64,000 nt of DNA, taken from contig JAGTTD010000012.1 of NCBI GenBank assembly GCA_018398585.1, positions 19,663,036-19,727,035 of the forward strand, written 5' to 3'. Of this stretch, positions 1-10,670 are shown in pieces. The DNA comes from Simmondsia chinensis. Its lineage: Eukaryota; Streptophyta; Magnoliopsida; Caryophyllales; Simmondsiaceae. The notes beneath the pieces were generated by a model. That model was not told the DNA's origin. It saw only the letters and a list, made by a program, of their open reading frames with translations, and did not search any database. A program made the translations under genes and the position numbers. Numbering within the stretch: the stretch's first letter is position 1; every line of letters starts with the position of its first letter.

Positions 1-150
1 AAAGATCTTTTGCAATAATCTTTCACAAGTCTTTCAGTCTCTTTTACTTGTTTATTCAATGTGTATAACGACCAAAGTGTGGAGGCTTATTTATTGAGAA
101 GACATGCATAAAGAAGCCCTGCCAAAAACTACTCCCAATCACGACTGCTT

Positions 151-418
151 TGTCAACACACAGGGCTGTGTGTTGACACACACATCAACACATAGCTCAC
201 TGTAAAGTGGTGTGACAAAGTGAGAGTCAACACTTGCTTCGACACATGGGGTACTATAAGATTGTGTGTTGAAGCAGTGTGTCGACACGCACTTCAACAC
301 AGATGGTTCTGGAGACCTGTGTGTCGACACACGGTACCTGTGTATCGACACACAGATGTCAGAAATAGGTCATGCAGGATTATGTGTTGACACTTGGTAC
401 CTGTGTGTCAACACACAC
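151..418. repeat. Cluster of palindromic TGTGTYGACACA motifs
   Basis: About ten copies of a short self-complementary motif (core GTGTCGACAC or GTGTTGACAC, often extended to 14 bp) are scattered over about 270 bp, some separated by repeated GGTACCTGTGT linkers. The open frames on both strands here simply translate the motif (CVDT-type strings), so I do not call a gene. Function unknown; it may be a minisatellite or the edge of an unrecognised element. Confidence 0.6.
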
Positions 419-761
419 CCTATACAAGCCAAATTCAATGAAAACATGTATGTAACGCTTCTCAAACACTTTATTAAGTACTCTATTTTGAAAATACATC
501 AACACCCATGTCTTTATACATCATTTCAAATTGATAACTTAGTTGCAACAACTAATTTTCTGAAACACATAAGACTAATTACTCGTTCATCAGTCGACAA
601 CCAAAAGTTGATGAAACATTAAAGCCTTGATCTGAATCTTAGAATGTTATGATTCTACGATCCCGCATTTGTTGATTGATTCCAATTTGAAGTAGAATCT
701 TAATTTGTAAGAATAATGAAAAAAACACTAAAATAGTCATATATCTATTTTTCTAATCCCT

Positions 762-918
762 TAGGGACATAACCTAGTGGCGGAGAACACCGGTGGCTAA
801 CCATGCCACCTAGGTTTGATCCTTACTACGGACCTGTGACTCCCCTTTATGGGGAATTCAAGGGGATTTCCTTGCGCCGCCCCCCCCCCCCCCCCCCGGG
901 GTGACATTACCGATGTAA
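762..918 (+). mobile_element. Possible tRNA-derived SINE fragment
   Basis: A short segment has a weak polymerase III A-box-like stretch (TGGCGGAGAAC near 779) followed about 35 bp later by a B-box-like GGTTTGATCC (near 813). It runs into a C-homopolymer (880-897) and a short A-rich tail near 919. This arrangement fits a tRNA-derived SINE, but no target-site duplication is visible and the A box is poor, so the call is tentative. Confidence 0.35.
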
Positions 919-2029
919 AAAAAATATGAAAAGTTTTAGGCATTGTACTTGCAAAGTTAAATAAAAATGTATTGTACTAGTGTCAATAAATTTTTTTGAC
1001 ACCAAACTAGGCATGGGCAAATTCTTTTAGCCCTTTGTGGCTTGGATAAGTGGTGTTTGTAACCCAAGCAACACCTGCAAAATGCAAAGGAACAAGGGTT
1101 AATCAAATAAAAAGGTTAACTAAAGCCCCCCAGCCCCCTGGCTCTTGATTTCTCACTCTTATTCTAAATCTCTTGCTCTTGCTCTTTGTGTCGCTCTCGG
1201 TCTCCTACTCGCATTAGCATCAATAGTACCTTAGCTTTGTGATTTGTATGTTTGAGTTCGTAGACGGCCAATGTAGTTGCCAATAACACGCCGTACGCTT
1301 ATCAACAAGCTGCGATATCCTGCCCAAAATTGACCCTATAAAAGGTAATTTTTAGTTCTTGTTAATTTATTTCTCATCCCTTCTAAAATGCTTCATATTT
1401 ACAAACAAAATCAAATGTTACTAGTACTAGATGTATTGATAGTATTAGGAGGTGGTCGAATTAGCTCTTATAAATTTTTGACTTCCTCATTTTCGCTTAA
1501 GCTCCACCCATCTTATTTTGGTTGTGTTTTGGCCTCCAAGCAGGTTCTTGAGTGCTACTTTGTTTGTGTTTGGTGCCCTGTATTATTTTTATGTCGTTGC
1601 CTTGTGCTTTCTACTGTAGTTATGTGTTTGTTTTCCTGTTCTTTTGGTTTTCGGTGGGGGTTCCTGGCTTGTGGATTCTTTCCCGTATTTTTGTATTTGA
1701 TAGTTAATAAAAAAAAAACCTAGTACTAAACTATGTTGCAGTAGCACACGAGCAATAGCAAAACCTTATTTCTTTAGGGTTGAATTTTATATTGGTGTCA
1801 TTTGATTAGTTTAAAATAATCAAAATGGATGGAAAAATTATTAAATTTCAATGGTAGTCATTCAATATAATTATTCATTGTTAGGTATTCTATAGATTAT
1901 CCTATTATTATTTTTGAATATTATTTTAGGAATGTACGTCTTGTTTGAGTTTTGTTTTTGATTGACGTCTTGTTTGAATTTGATGATGGATATAGATGAA
2001 TTTTGACCATTATTTAATAATTGTATTTC
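919..2029. other. Intergenic, no gene recognised
   Basis: AT-rich sequence with a pyrimidine-rich stretch near 1125-1210. The frame at 1388-1723 is rich in Cys, Phe and Val, resembles nothing I know and looks like chance. No RNA gene or repeat boundary seen. Confidence 0.5.
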
Positions 2030-2944
2030 AGGTAAGATGGATGTCTTAGTGAAAGTGTTAATGAATTATTGAGGTAATATGTTAATAAAGAGGGTCAAGG
2101 TAGTTATAAAGTACGACAAGTAAAGGTCCTTGAAAAGCACGATGTTGTTAAATTAGAAATGTTTTTGGAATTGAACATGATTATGCAAACAACCGGCATT
2201 ATATTATAAGATTCATGATTTGACAATATTTGAGGGTTTAAGAGTACTTTGTGTTGATGCAAGTATACTTGCCATGTCTAACCTGTGTTGAATTAGTGGC
2301 TATGTTGACATTTATGTCAATCATGGGGTAGATGATTTCTTATTACTTAATGGAGCAAGATTTAAGGCCTATTGAAGCTAGGTATAATGAAGCACTTTGG
2401 GAGGATAATGGGGGTTCAAGGGGAGATGGGATTGTTGAATGTGTTCATGCGAGTTTGCATGTTGATCAACACAATATGAATGAAGAAGATGATTAGGAAG
2501 TTGATGATAGGTAAAATAATGATTAATTAGACTCTGATAACGAGGGCAACGTGAGGACTGCTATGATAGATGTTGAGATTAATATTGATATTGAAGACGA
2601 ATTGGTTGATGCCATAAAAATAGGATTACCGTGAGCAAAAATGGAAAAAAAAATGTGAAGGTTAGGAGCCTTAATTATGTTCTTTTTACCAAGGGGGATT
2701 TCGATCATTTAGTTGACAACTTTGAGGGTGATTTGCCACCCTCACTTATGGGGGAGGATGATGAAGATGAAGATGAAGATGGATGTACGTGCAAAAAAAA
2801 ATAAAAAATATATAAAAAAAAATTTGATAGACTAATTGATAGATTATGTAAAGGATAAAGACATTATGTTCAAGATTGGCAATATATTCCAATCTAAGAA
2901 GGAATTAAAAGATAAATTGATAGACTAATCAGCTGCTCGAGGTT
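2030..2944 (+). pseudogene. Decayed Mutator-like (MULE) transposase N-terminal region
   Basis: Several short plus-strand reading segments look protein-derived. Near 2300 one reads YVDIYVNHGVDDFLLLNG; from 2661 an open stretch of about 45 codons reads VRSLNYVLFTKGDFDHL and ends in an acidic run (EDDEDEDEDG); near 2860 another reads FKIGNIFQSKKELKDKLI. An acidic stretch followed by a phi-x-G-x-x-F-x-S-x-x-E-L-K block is what the N-terminus of plant MURA-type transposases looks like, where it precedes the catalytic DDE domain. Here stops and indels separate the pieces and no catalytic domain follows: at about 2945 the sequence changes abruptly to Copia LTR. Family assignment is inference from these motifs. 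Confidence 0.45.
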
Positions 2945-3286
2945 TCAAGGTCTTCTTCTCAATGACCTATTCTAGCACCAGGAATATGGGCTCCCAAAAA
3001 TATTTAACTGAGGAAAAATTTTGGAACAAAAAATTTTCCTTCAATCTTTCCGAAAAACAAATTTTCAGAAAAATTATGCAAACAATTATTTAGAAAACCC
3101 CTAAAATAATTTTGGGGGTTTTGTCATGGGAAAAACTGGATTTCAAATCCCTAAAAATAATTCTTTGTTTCCCACTGCTCACACGCATCTTTTATACCAG
3201 AAGAACAAAAAAATAAATAAATAATGCATTAGCGTACCCAGTATGCGTGAAATATATGAATAACACCCTGTTGTTGACATCAGCGA
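2945..3286 (-). repeat. Element X 3' LTR, first piece
   Basis: Aligns by eye with 37108-37440 in the other LTR (shared blocks around TCAAAAATATTTAACT and CCCACTGCTCACACGCA). It breaks at 3286 where the LTR of element A begins and resumes at 29717. Confidence 0.75.
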
Positions 3287-4275
3287 TGTTGGGATGAATT
3301 TTAAAAATTTTCTCTAAGTTTATTAACTAGCGCAGTGGAAAGGTTAAAATTTCTAATTTTTAAACCTAAAATCGATTTGAAATCCTAGTTTTAAATCTAC
3401 ATATTTAAATTCTTAATTTAAATCTACAGACTTTTACTTTAATACATTCATAATAATAGCATAAATTATAATTAGCATAATAAAAATACTGTAAATAAAT
3501 AGAAAAGCGAAAAACTTAAAAGGGAAAAGGAAAGAAGAATACCTGAAATTGCTCCCAATAAAGAATACCAAAAAACCAAAAAATAATCAAGACTGAGAAG
3601 CCTTCTATGCAATCATCTCGAAAATAGCCGGAGAGTGGGCTCCCAAAAATACTAAAGTTTTAGAGAAAAAATTTCAATAGAAATTTTCTCTCTTATTAGA
3701 TCTTCGAAATTCAATACTATTTAAAATCGATTGCTAAACTTTAACTCAAAAACCACGATTTATAGTAGGCCACTGGAGTGAAAAAAATCCAAAATGTAGA
3801 TGTGGGATACGTTAAAAACAAATAAAAAAAAAAAACTCAAAATGACGTCCCAGTGAACTGCTAAACAAAACGCGCTTAATACCTGTCGCGTGTTGCAACA
3901 TGACTGGTTCGTGCTTGTTGGCGTGGATAACCTCCTAGGTGTACCAATGCACGACACGTCCAGGTTGAGAGGGGCGGATCGTGCCTCTCACTGCGCCGTG
4001 ATTGGTCCTAACCAAAAAAATGAATTTTTTTTTTTGTTTCCCACTTGTAAAAATTCATCCTATAAATTTTTAATTTTAAAAATTATTTTATTTTATAATT
4101 TTTAACTTTTATTCATCTCATGAATATTGATTAGCAAAATTAAATTTATTCATCTCATGAATTCTTTAATATTTTTTGATGGCAATAAAAATAGAGGCTT
4201 GCGTATAGTCCTCATTGACAATTTAAATCTAGCTTCAAATGGGTTAAATTAAATACCATTTCATGATAAAATTTA
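3287..4275 (-). repeat. Element A 3' LTR, piece 1
   Basis: Begins TGTTGGGATGAATTT and parallels 27796-28798 of the 5' LTR. It ends at the 9-bp target taaaattta (4267-4275) of the MITE; the uninterrupted target is visible in the other LTR near 28788-28800. Confidence 0.85.
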
Positions 4276-4429
4276 GGGTTATTTACATTTTAGTACCCCG
4301 ATATTTTTGGAAATAATAAAAAGGACCTTGACCTTTTTGAATTATTAAAAATGACCCTAAGTTTTTATCGTATTAATAAAAAGGCTCCTCTCAAGCGTAA
4401 TGATATCATTTTTCACTAATAGAGCTGAC

Positions 4430-4887
4430 TGTTAAGATTCAAGGATTTCTCTTGAATCTTAACCTTGGTTGGGATAGAGAGAGTATGAGATGAGAAAGAA
4501 TATAGAGTTTAGATGAGAGAAAGAAGGGAAAGGAGATCAGAAAGTAGAGAGGATATCAAAGATATCAATTCATTCATCAAAGTTTTGTGGATTACAAACT
4601 AGAGCCTCCTATTTATACTACTTACAAGATAGGATCTAAAGCAATGAAAGTATCTAAATCAACTAAGAATATCTAACTAACATAACACTAACTAACTCGC
4701 TTATTACATGACACAACCAAGCTTACTACTAATTACAATACCAACACACTAATACAACTATCAACTACACCAAAAGACCACAATGCAGCAGCAACGGCAG
4801 CTACAACACAGCTAACAGCAGCAACTTAGCAGCAGGACAGCTTCACAGCCACCACGGGATCATGCCTCGGATTCTTGGATCATAACA
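4430..4887 (-). repeat. Element D 3' LTR
   Basis: 458 bp, from TGTTAAGATTC to GATCATAACA. On the sense strand its last 33 bp before the terminal A form a perfect 13-bp stem (4431-4463 on this strand). Confidence 0.95.
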
Positions 4888-4901
4888 TTCCCTTCCCCTT
4901 G
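4888..4901 (-). other. Element D polypurine tract
   Basis: Sense strand reads TCAAGGGGAAGGGAA directly upstream of the 3' LTR: a purine run in the position needed to prime plus-strand synthesis. It fixes the orientation as minus. Confidence 0.8.
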
Positions 4902-4916
4902 AAAACATTCTTGTCC

Positions 4917-5453
4917 TCAAGATTGGAAGAGAGTGAAGCTATGAACACAATCAATGCAATTTGTACAGCTGAACAACCAATGATGAACTAACTCGGAATT
5001 GCAGCAGTACTCCTTAATATGATGCTTATTCTGCATAAGGACCCCGTATGGATGTGTTGCACCTTCAGGTGGTCTACACTGATTAAACCAAGCATCAACG
5101 ACACACCCACGACCCCTCAGGCTGCAGTTAACATAGCTCAGAACTCTAACTTGCTGCTGAGAATCACCAATTGCCTCTGTAATTATGAAATCCTGTTTGT
5201 AAAATGCTGCCCAACAGACTTTGTATGTTATTAACCACACAAAAATGCATATGAAGTCCTTTAACACCTCGGGAGGCCTTCCAAATTCAAACCAAGAGAA
5301 CTGCGCATCAAAATCGGCTTGTAAACATGTTCCATTGCAACCGTCACAACCCAATTTCTTGATCATGTTGACCAAACCCAAAGCAATCCCATAAGAGTGC
5401 AGCTGCCAATCTTTCATCTTGGATTTTATCCAAAATTTGTATTGCTTAAACAT
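4917..5453 (-). CDS. Element D second ORF, 178 aa, unknown function
   Basis: An uninterrupted 178-codon frame starting at ATG 5451-5453, four bases after the stop of the upstream frame (5458-5460) but in a different register, with an in-frame TGA just upstream. The protein is rich in Cys, Trp and Phe, for example SWFEFGRPPEVLKDF and LITYKVCWAAF, with a Cys pair block (GCDGCNGTCLQ) near residues 35-45. I recognise no domain; it does not look like RT, integrase, envelope or a zinc knuckle. A +1/-1 shift from the upstream frame or a separate cistron are both possible. The stop lies about 15 bp from the polypurine tract, so it is the last coding unit of the element. Confidence 0.5.
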   Translation of the reverse strand: MFKQYKFWIKSKMKDWQLHSYGIALGLVNMIKKLGCDGCNGTCLQADFDAQFSWFEFGRPPEVLKDFICIFVWLITYKVCWAAFYKQDFIITEAIGDSQQQVRVLSYVNCSLRGRGCVVDAWFNQCRPPEGATHPYGVLMQNKHHIKEYCCNSELVHHWLFSCTNCIDCVHSFTLFQS

Positions 5454-5457
5454 CCAT

Positions 5458-7569
5458 TTACAATTTCACACGTTGATTTGCTGCAGAATTCAGTAATTCC
5501 GCCTCGTACCCCAAATGCAGCTCATAATGATAGATTGCAGCTCGATTTATGTCCATATGGAAGCCACTTGACGTGAACAGGTTATGAAATTTTCCCATAA
5601 TCATAATAGCACCAATCACATCCCATTTGAGCTTCTCATCTGCTGCTGTCAATGAGAGAAGTGGAATCCTCTCAGAATCTTCAGCATCCTCAGCAGCTAC
5701 CTTGCAAACATGCTGTCCCCACTTTATCAAATGAGCTCTTGTGACATTGGCTTGAATATCAAAGTTCATAAGACCTCTCAAGATCAAAGTTGCACCATCC
5801 ATGAATCTACTTAACTCCTGATATGCAGCTGACAGTGAAGGAATCAAAATTCCCCAAGAATTTTCAGTAGCTTCTGTGCACTTTTGCTGTCCTAAATTGA
5901 TCACTTGAACACTAGCAACTTTGGTTTTCATTTCTGAACTTTTGCTCCACCAAATTAAGTACTCTTGGGTCACAATTGAGTTCCTATCTTCAACCTTAAA
6001 AATGAACCACAGATCAGGACACAAATGACACCCCATTGTTACTGAGAATAATTTCAGAACCAAAGGAGTTCCATCCTAATCTTTACTGCTGAAATGTAAA
6101 ATATTTTCAATTAGAATTGCTCTTGTTCTCTTGTTGTACTCCTTCAACCACACATTGTGAAGGTATTGAAGATTGTGCATATTATTTTTCCACTCAGCAC
6201 AAGCACAACAGACCACCACAAAAACCCTCAGATCAATTGCTTGCAAGGGAACCCAGCTTGGTTTGTTGTGAACCTTGAGCGGCACTCTTGCAGCTCGAGA
6301 GCATTTTTTTAGCAAAAATTCGACTCCCCTCAGCTTCATATAGTCTAGAGAGTATTCTCTCAGAGCAGGAGGCAACTTATCATAAGATTTTGCACTTGGA
6401 TAAGCCACAATTCTACTCAAAAGAAGAAATAGATCATTTCGAACTTGCCGATCGGCATGCCGATAGTACATTTCAGCCACTATACATTCGTAATCTCTCA
6501 CCCAACACAAGAGACCTTGCTCAACATCCAAGATGATGTTGTTGTAGTCCCAAGTTAACACTCCAGCATGCCCACAAGTGAACTTAGACACGCCCTGCTC
6601 TGTATTTGATGACACTGCAGCAGCAACAACTGACTTTCTAACAGAATGACATTGCTCAACAGAGAAAGTGCCTCCATTCTACATATAAGCTTGCCATAGG
6701 ATAATACTTAACAGGTTTGGAGATGTTTGCAATGAAATCTCAGCAGTGGCATCAATTATTTTGGTTGGAATCACAGAGTCTGCAGCAACCAACCCTTGTA
6801 CACCAGCATACATATCTGAAGCTTGTGTACCAGCATATACGTCAGTAAAAGCAACATCTTGAGTTAGTTCTTGTTGATCAACAAACCTCTCAGGCTGAGA
6901 CATCACCTTACGCTTCAACTTCTTCTTTGTAATCTTCTTTGTTTCCCAAAAATCGTTCAATGCGTCATTGAGTTGGCTTCTCTTAACTCTACTCCTTGCT
7001 TTCTTTAACATTCCCTTGACATGGAAATCATATTCCCATTCCGGAAGCATGTCATGCTGTAGCTCTTCCTCTTCAAAATACTCTAACTCTAGCCAAGTGT
7101 CTTCATAAAGATCATCACGTTCAACCTCAGGATCAACCAACTCGTGTTCATCAATTTCAGTATTACCTTGGTCCAATTCTTCATCAACTACATTAAGTGG
7201 CTCCACATTGTGCACTTCAGCTACTGCGATTTTATTAGCCTCACAACACACCTGATGATTCGATTCCTCAAAAGGCTTCACTGGTTGAACAACAGGAGAG
7301 TTTGGCCTTCTAAATTATTCTTGAATCTCAGCTAATTTCACTTCAAGTTGCTCCTTTTGCTGATCCCAGCACTTGTTAATCCAATCCACCAATTCTTGTG
7401 ATTGAAAAATGACATGATCAAATCTCTCCATTACAAACGGCTGAGCTTGCTGTTCAATCTTCACGTTGTTTTGCTGGTTCATTTGCTGTATCCATTCAGC
7501 ATTAGATTTCTTGAGTTGATCAAACATCGTCTTCAGCCAATCCGGAATCGTTGCATCACTACCATCCAT
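5458..7569 (-). pseudogene. Element D long reading frame with three in-frame stops, unknown repeat protein
   Basis: One register runs about 700 codons from ATG 7567-7569 (MDGSDATIPDWLKTMF) to TAA 5458-5460, interrupted only by TAA 7315-7317, TAG 6679-6681 and TAG 6076-6078. The N-terminal 85 residues are Gln/Glu-rich and probably coiled-coil. Next comes an acidic stretch (7000-7200), then a basic block with KKITKKKLKRK that could be a nuclear signal. The remainder is rich in Cys, Trp and Leu and contains degenerate tandem protein repeats of about 60 residues: compare VTQEYLIWW (near 5970) with VTRAHLIKW (near 5740) and the paired IPSLSAA / IPLLSLTAA blocks. No gag, PR, RT, RH or IN motif is visible. 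Retention of one frame over 2.1 kb says it was protein-coding until recently. Function unknown; captured host sequence or an unusual gag are alternatives. Confidence 0.55.
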
Positions 7570-8503
7570 AATCGCTCTTAACTTCACACTCAGATTCCAA
7601 CCCTACTGACGAACTTCGAACAGAGGAAATTCGAGCAAACCCTAACCGCAATGTTAGTTAAGTAATTCGACTTACACTTCTGCCTTAAGCTCGACTCAAG
7701 CTCGCAATCAAGTCTTCAACACAATACCTAAAGCGAACTTCACGAACGAAATCAGATTTCAACAATTTTCATTTCCAAGTTCCGATGTCAGATTTTCGCC
7801 TTCGCTGTCAGATTTTTCGCCTAAGCAAATCTCGACTTAATAACATAAAATTCTTAAGAATTAATGCAGAATCTGACGAATTCTCACCACTTCTAAGATT
7901 ATCAACACAATTTCATCACAATTTAGCAAGAAAAGCAGATTTGAATCGCGTTTGAACTTGCAGTTCAGAAACAGTTGCCTCAACTTCAATTTTTGAGTTG
8001 TAGAATCTGATTAAACCTCAATTCAGCTTGTTTCTGATGTTTTGATGGTGTTCAAGTGCAATGTGGATCAATTACCTCACTTGTAACTTCTTCGCAACAG
8101 ATCAAATGAGCGACTGATCACGAACAGTTAGCTCAGCACCAACTTCAGCAGCTCAGACTTGCTTCAGCACTCAACTTCTGCAGCAAATTGCTTGATCGAT
8201 TCTTTTGAATTTTAATCTGAATCAGCTTGATGTTGAATATACTCCACAATACTGATCAAGTGAACTTCCTTCAATGTAATATGATCACTATTAATCCCAA
8301 CCGATACATCTCTCAGGCACTTGCTGAAAACTGGTGCAGTAACCGCCAAAATCCGCTTCAAAATTCAGATTTGAATTCTGATCACAAAATCTGAATTAAA
8401 TCAGTGACACAATTGTTTTATTGATTAATTGCAATACAATTAATCGTATTTTTTTTTTCGTAATTTCTTTCTGGATATGAGCTTGATTTGGAAGCCAAAT
8501 CAA
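7570..8503 (-). other. Element D untranslated leader
   Basis: About 930 bp between primer site and first ATG without any sizeable frame on either strand. Several near-repeats of short blocks (CAGATTT, CTTCAGCA, GATCAA) occur. Long leaders are common where packaging signals sit, but nothing here proves that. Confidence 0.5.
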
Positions 8504-8518
8504 GGCTCTGATACTAAT
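8504..8518 (-). other. Element D primer-binding site (tRNA-iMet type)
   Basis: Sense strand reads ATTAGTATCAGAGCC directly after the 5' LTR; the usual plant site is TGGTATCAGAGC, so one substitution lies in the core. Confidence 0.8.
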
Positions 8519-8976
8519 TGTTAAGATTCAAGGATTTCTCTTGAATCTTAACCTTGGTTGGGATAGAGAGAGTATGAGATGAGAAAGAATATAGAGTTTA
8601 GATAAGAGAAAGAAGGGAAAGGAGATGAGAAAGTAGAGAGGATATCAAAGATATCAATTCATTCATCAAAGTTATGTGGATTACAAACTAGAGCCTCGTA
8701 TTTATACTACTTACAAGATAGGATCTAAAGCAATGAAAGTATCTAAATCAACTAAGAATATCTAACTAACATAACACTAACTAACTCGCTTATTACATGA
8801 CACAACCAAGCTTACTACTAATTACAATACCAACACACTAATGCAACTATCAACTACACCAAAAGACCACAATGTAGTAGCAACGGCAGCCACAACACTG
8901 CTAACAACAGTAACTTAGCAGCAGGACAGCTTCACAGCCACCACGGGAACATGCCTCGGATTCTTGGATCATAACA
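8519..8976 (-). repeat. Element D 5' LTR
   Basis: 458 bp, same ends as the left copy. It carries the 13-bp U5 hairpin at 8520-8552 and a TATTTATACTAC block (about 8699) that may be the promoter on the opposite reading; strand-specific promoter position was not resolved. Confidence 0.95.
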
Positions 8977-9368
8977 CTGACGTGGCAACTGTTTTTTTTA
9001 TTAAGACTACAATAAAATGACATAAAATACGCTTCAACACTCTTTGTCTTACTTTATAAGTACGAAATTCGAGATTTTATATAATGTAGAAGCTATCTGT
9101 TTTCACTTAATTTATTTCAAAATATGGTTATTAAAGGGCAGTTTTGTCATTTTACTATAGCATTAATAAAAATATAACTGTCACGTTAGCTCTATCTACT
9201 AAAAATTGCATTATCACATTGGAGATGGGCCTTTTTATTAATGCGAGAAAAACTTAGGGGCCTTTTTATTAATACGACCAAAATTTGGAGGTCTTTTTAA
9301 TAATTCAAAAAGGTCAGGGGTCTTTTTATTAATTCCAAAAACGTAGGGTAATAAAATGTAAATAACCC

Positions 9369-9599
9369 TAAAATTTAATTACCATTTGATGAGACTTAAT
9401 TCTACTAAATAAATCTCACTACACTCTAGACTAAATTATTTATTCGATAATTCCCAAATAGATTATTCTTACAACAGCAACCCCTTTATGAGACATCCAT
9501 GACAAAAAATGATTAGAACTACTATCATTATTTTTTCTTATAGTTTCTCCATTAGTTACCAACTCGCCCTTTACTGAGTAATTCATTTATACTTGGACA
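9369..9599 (-). repeat. Element A 3' LTR, piece 2
   Basis: Starts with the second MITE TSD copy (9369-9377) and parallels 28799-29020 of the 5' LTR (shared ATTTATTCGATAATTCCCAA). It ends where Copia B begins. Confidence 0.85.
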
Positions 9600-10670
9600 T
9601 GTTGGAAAAATGATACAAGCTAACCTTTAGTCTTTGGGAATTTGTATCTAAAATTGGAAAAAAAATATTGGATGATTCTTTTTTTTTTTTTTTAACGGGT
9701 ACATTTATTTTGCCGAAAATATTTTTCTAGACCCGTTAGTAGTCGTTTACCTGTAACGACTTAACATCATTAAAATTATGACCGTTAGAAATTTATTAAC
9801 AATATAGCCGTTTTAATTTATTATGTCCATTATCATTACCGTTACTTAGTCGTTGCACATTAACTGCCAAGCTTTGACTTTCTTGTATAAATATTCATGC
9901 GGGCACAACACTTCAAAAACAGCAACCAATTTCTCTTCTCTCTTTCTCTCACTGTCGGTCCTCTCCCCTAGATCTAGTACTGTGTGGAAAAGTATGGTAA
10001 TGGAGTCTCTTACACCAGGCTATAGCTCCGGATCTATGGCCAAGCTCACCAGCTTTCCCGTTCTCGTTCTCGTTCTCTTTGTGTTTTCCTCCTCTTTTTC
10101 TCCCCCACTGCTTCCGTCTCATCTTCTATTCTCTTCAATTTTGGGCAAAGTTCGAGGCGTTCCTAACCGGCAATTAACGAGTACACGGTAAGGGTCGGAC
10201 CGTGTAAATCCTGGAGGACGGCCGCCGCATATCTGTTTGCACCGGAGCAGAGGCGAAATCTTCTTTTAGGACAGTGGTATTTCCCACGGCACGGTATCTT
10301 CGGTATCATAATCAACAATCCCTCTTTTCAGTATTATTGGATTGCTATGTTTAAGTAATTCGTTGCTTTTTTCACTGAAATTTTGCTTACTGTTATTGCG
10401 ATTCAAGTGCAACATTTGACTGAAATTTTCTCGATATTTCACTGCAATTTTGCACTAATTTTACTACATATTTATTGCATTTTTAACAGTAGTATTTTAC
10501 TCTATTTTGCGGCAATTTTCAGTTTGAGTTACAATTTATTTTACAACAATTGACATTCTATTTTACTGCATTATCGCTGCTGTATTTCACTGTATTTTTA
10601 GCAGTACATTTTGCTGTATTTATTGCTGTATTTTCTCTACGGTTGTATTGTTCGCATTTTTATTCCAACA
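9600..10670 (+). repeat. Element B 5' LTR
   Basis: TG...CA LTR. A TATAAATA box (9886-9893) is followed by a pyrimidine-rich block (9935-9970). The 3' third (about 10360-10650) is T-rich with diverged short repeats such as ATTTCACTGTATTTTTAGCA and TTGCTGTATTT. Confidence 0.95.
9886..9893 (+). promoter_or_regulatory. TATA box of element B LTR
   Basis: TATAAATA preceded by CTTTCTTG and followed after 40-60 bp by CT-rich sequence, as at U3/R borders. The matching site in the right LTR is altered to TACAAATA (near 20489). Confidence 0.55.

Larger units (their letters stand above)
4430..8976 (-). mobile_element. Element D: non-autonomous LTR retrotransposon with unassigned ORFs
   Basis: Two 458-bp LTRs (4430-4887 and 8519-8976) differ at about 12 sites by eye. 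Perfect 5-bp TSDs ctgac flank it (4425-4429, 8977-8981). A Met-tRNA-type primer site lies inside the right LTR and a polypurine tract inside the left, so the element points minus. The 3.6-kb interior has no gag zinc knuckle, protease DSG/DTG, RT, RNase H or integrase motif. Instead it holds a long leader (7570-8503), a reading frame broken by only three stops (5458-7569) and a second ORF (4917-5453). Its LTR layout (U5 hairpin, GATGAGAAAGAA-type purine block, TATTTATACTA-type block) resembles those of the Reina-like elements C and E, suggesting mobilisation by such a partner. Confidence 0.85.
4276..9368. mobile_element. Element F: Mutator-like MITE, itself interrupted by D
   Basis: Left end GGGTTATTTACATTTTAGTA and right end (reverse complement) GGGTTATTTACATTTTATTA are the tips of long imperfect terminal inverted repeats of about 180 bp, readable on the left at 4276-4429 continuing at 8982, and on the right at about 9165-9368. 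Exact 9-bp duplications taaaattta flank it (4267-4275 and 9369-9377). A 9-bp TSD with long TIRs is the Mutator hallmark. Without D the element is about 541 bp and has no coding sequence, so it is non-autonomous. Part of the right TIR (GGGCCTTTTTATTAATNCGA) is duplicated near 9228-9268. Confidence 0.9.

Noticed and set aside
139..622. Overlapping ORFs on both strands rich in CVDT/CVNT
   Set aside because: They only translate the palindromic motif cluster; self-complementary repeats create open frames on both strands.
1388..1723. 111-aa plus-strand ORF
   Set aside because: Low-complexity Cys/Phe/Val-rich translation of T-rich DNA with no recognisable motif.
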